From Nitrospira sp. (GTDB lineage: Bacteria > Nitrospirota > Nitrospiria > Nitrospirales > Nitrospiraceae): a DNA stretch of 5,876 nucleotides. The translations under genes and the position numbers were made by a program. The notes beneath the pieces are model-generated. The model made no database searches. It saw only the letters and a list, made by a program, of their open reading frames with translations, and was not told the origin of the DNA. Every line of letters begins with the position of its first letter. Position 1 is the stretch's first letter. Location: NCBI GenBank assembly GCA_015904075.1, contig JABMDH010000086.1:26875-32750 (forward strand), read 5' to 3'. This document shows positions 4,987 to 5,876 of this stretch, piece by piece.

Positions 4987-5876
4987 ATGTCCACTCCATC
5001 GCGAGACAAGCTGGCGTCCTCATTCCAATCCACGATCGGTCCGGCGCTTGAGGCGTTGAGCCGAAATCGGGTTGTTGAGCGGGTATGGGCCAAAGACCAC
5101 CGGTTGTGGAAACCGGACCCGAAGGAGATCACCGACCGTCTTGGCTGGTTAACCCTGCCCGATCACATGCGGCAACAATTGGACAATCTCCAACGTTGTG
5201 TCCGTGCGGCACAGGAGATGCGCATCACGGATGTGGTGCTACTGGGCATGGGCGGAAGCAGTCTCGGGCCGGAAGTGCTCCGTACGTCGTTCAAACCGGT
5301 GAAACAGTTTCCCAGGCTATGGGTGCTCGATTCGACCGTGCCCGGTTGGGTACGAGAAGTGACCAAGGCGATTACGCCATCCCGGACACTGTTTCTTGTC
5401 GCCAGCAAGTCAGGAGGAACCGTCGAAGTGCTGTCGCTCTTTGCCCACTTCTGGAAACTGGTCGCCAAGGCGAAATTGAATCGAGGCGGTGATCAATTCG
5501 TTGCGATTACGGACCCGGGAACCGGATTGGAAAAAATGGCACAGGATTACGGATTCAGGCAGATATTCTCCAATCCTCCCGATATTGGCGGGCGGTATTC
5601 CGTCCTCTCACTATTCGGCCTCGTTCCTGCGGCACTTCTTGGGCTTGATGTTCCTCGCCTCCTGGACCGGGCGGCCGGCATGGCGGAGCGGTGCCGGGAG
5701 CAGGCGGCTATCGACACGAATCCGGGAGCCTATCTCGGCGCCGCGATGGGGAGTCTTGCCAAGGTAGGACGAGATAAGGTGACGATCATCGCATCCCCCG
5801 GCCTTGCGACATTCGGCTTGTGGGTGGAACAGCTTCTTGCCGAGAGCACCGGCAAGGAGGGAACCGGCCTCATACC
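4987..5876 (+). CDS. pgi: Glucose-6-phosphate isomerase, TalPgi-type domain (partial, runs off the right edge)
   Basis: This enzyme interconverts glucose-6-phosphate and fructose-6-phosphate in the cytoplasm (glycolysis, gluconeogenesis, pentose phosphate cycling). The first 296 residues are present and no stop is reached. The two sugar-isomerase (SIS) motifs are clear: VVLLGMGGSSLGPEV (83-97) and VASKSGGTVEV (138-148). DIGGRYSVLS (199-208) fits the phosphoglucose isomerase signature. EQLLAESTGKEGTGL (281-295) carries the conserved glutamate of the family. The N-terminus (RVVERVWAKDHRLWKPDP, then RLGWL) resembles the isomerase half of bifunctional transaldolase/isomerase proteins more than classical 550-residue PGI. 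No transaldolase is fused in front: the ATG at 4987 has AAGGGA at 4975-4980, six bases upstream, and 104 bases of non-coding DNA before it. The missing part should hold the rest of the second SIS domain. The TalPgi affinity is inferred from memory. Confidence 0.9.
   Translation, partial: MSTPSRDKLASSFQSTIGPALEALSRNRVVERVWAKDHRLWKPDPKEITDRLGWLTLPDHMRQQLDNLQRCVRAAQEMRITDVVLLGMGGSSLGPEVLRTSFKPVKQFPRLWVLDSTVPGWVREVTKAITPSRTLFLVASKSGGTVEVLSLFAHFWKLVAKAKLNRGGDQFVAITDPGTGLEKMAQDYGFRQIFSNPPDIGGRYSVLSLFGLVPAALLGLDVPRLLDRAAGMAERCREQAAIDTNPGAYLGAAMGSLAKVGRDKVTIIASPGLATFGLWVEQLLAESTGKEGTGLI

Noticed and set aside
1..5876. parS sites, tRNA genes, CRISPR repeats and transposase genes
   Set aside because: I looked for the characteristic sequences on both strands by eye and found none that stands up.

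Overview
The window looks like chromosomal DNA from a Gram-negative bacterium of moderately high GC content. A Nitrospira-type organism (phylum Nitrospirota) is the best guess. It rests on remembered likeness of the ParAB/bactofilin set, the helical-repeat proteins and a palindromic intergenic repeat; no search was run. Lipoprotein and Sec signal peptides and periplasmic L,D-transpeptidases fit a diderm envelope.

Layout: positions 1-1951 lie on the minus strand and read, in transcription order, parA (3' part only), parB and a bactofilin that runs off the left edge. parA and parB overlap by 23 bases. These are chromosome-segregation and cell-pole scaffold genes. From 1951 rightwards everything is on the plus strand: a short lysine/alanine-rich helical protein, a lipoprotein L,D-transpeptidase, a second L,D-transpeptidase with a textbook catalytic motif, a palindromic repeat of about 122 bases, a third exported protein that resembles the N-terminal strands of the transpeptidase fold but has no catalytic cysteine, and a phosphoglucose isomerase cut by the right edge.

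The most notable point is the seam near 1945-1975. The parA reading frame lacks its first 55-60 residues, including the whole Walker A P-loop. Directly opposite, a plus-strand protein starts abruptly with no ribosome-binding site. Two head-to-head genes that both lack their 5' ends at one point suggest a rearrangement breakpoint or an assembly misjoin rather than a normal divergent promoter.

Working together: ParA/ParB/bactofilin would act in origin segregation and its subcellular positioning. The 2220-4882 cluster probably remodels peptidoglycan by 3-3 cross-linking or protein anchoring. The isomerase belongs to central sugar-phosphate metabolism and has its own plausible promoter. I see no tRNA, rRNA, CRISPR array, transposase or phage gene, and no novel defence-type system.
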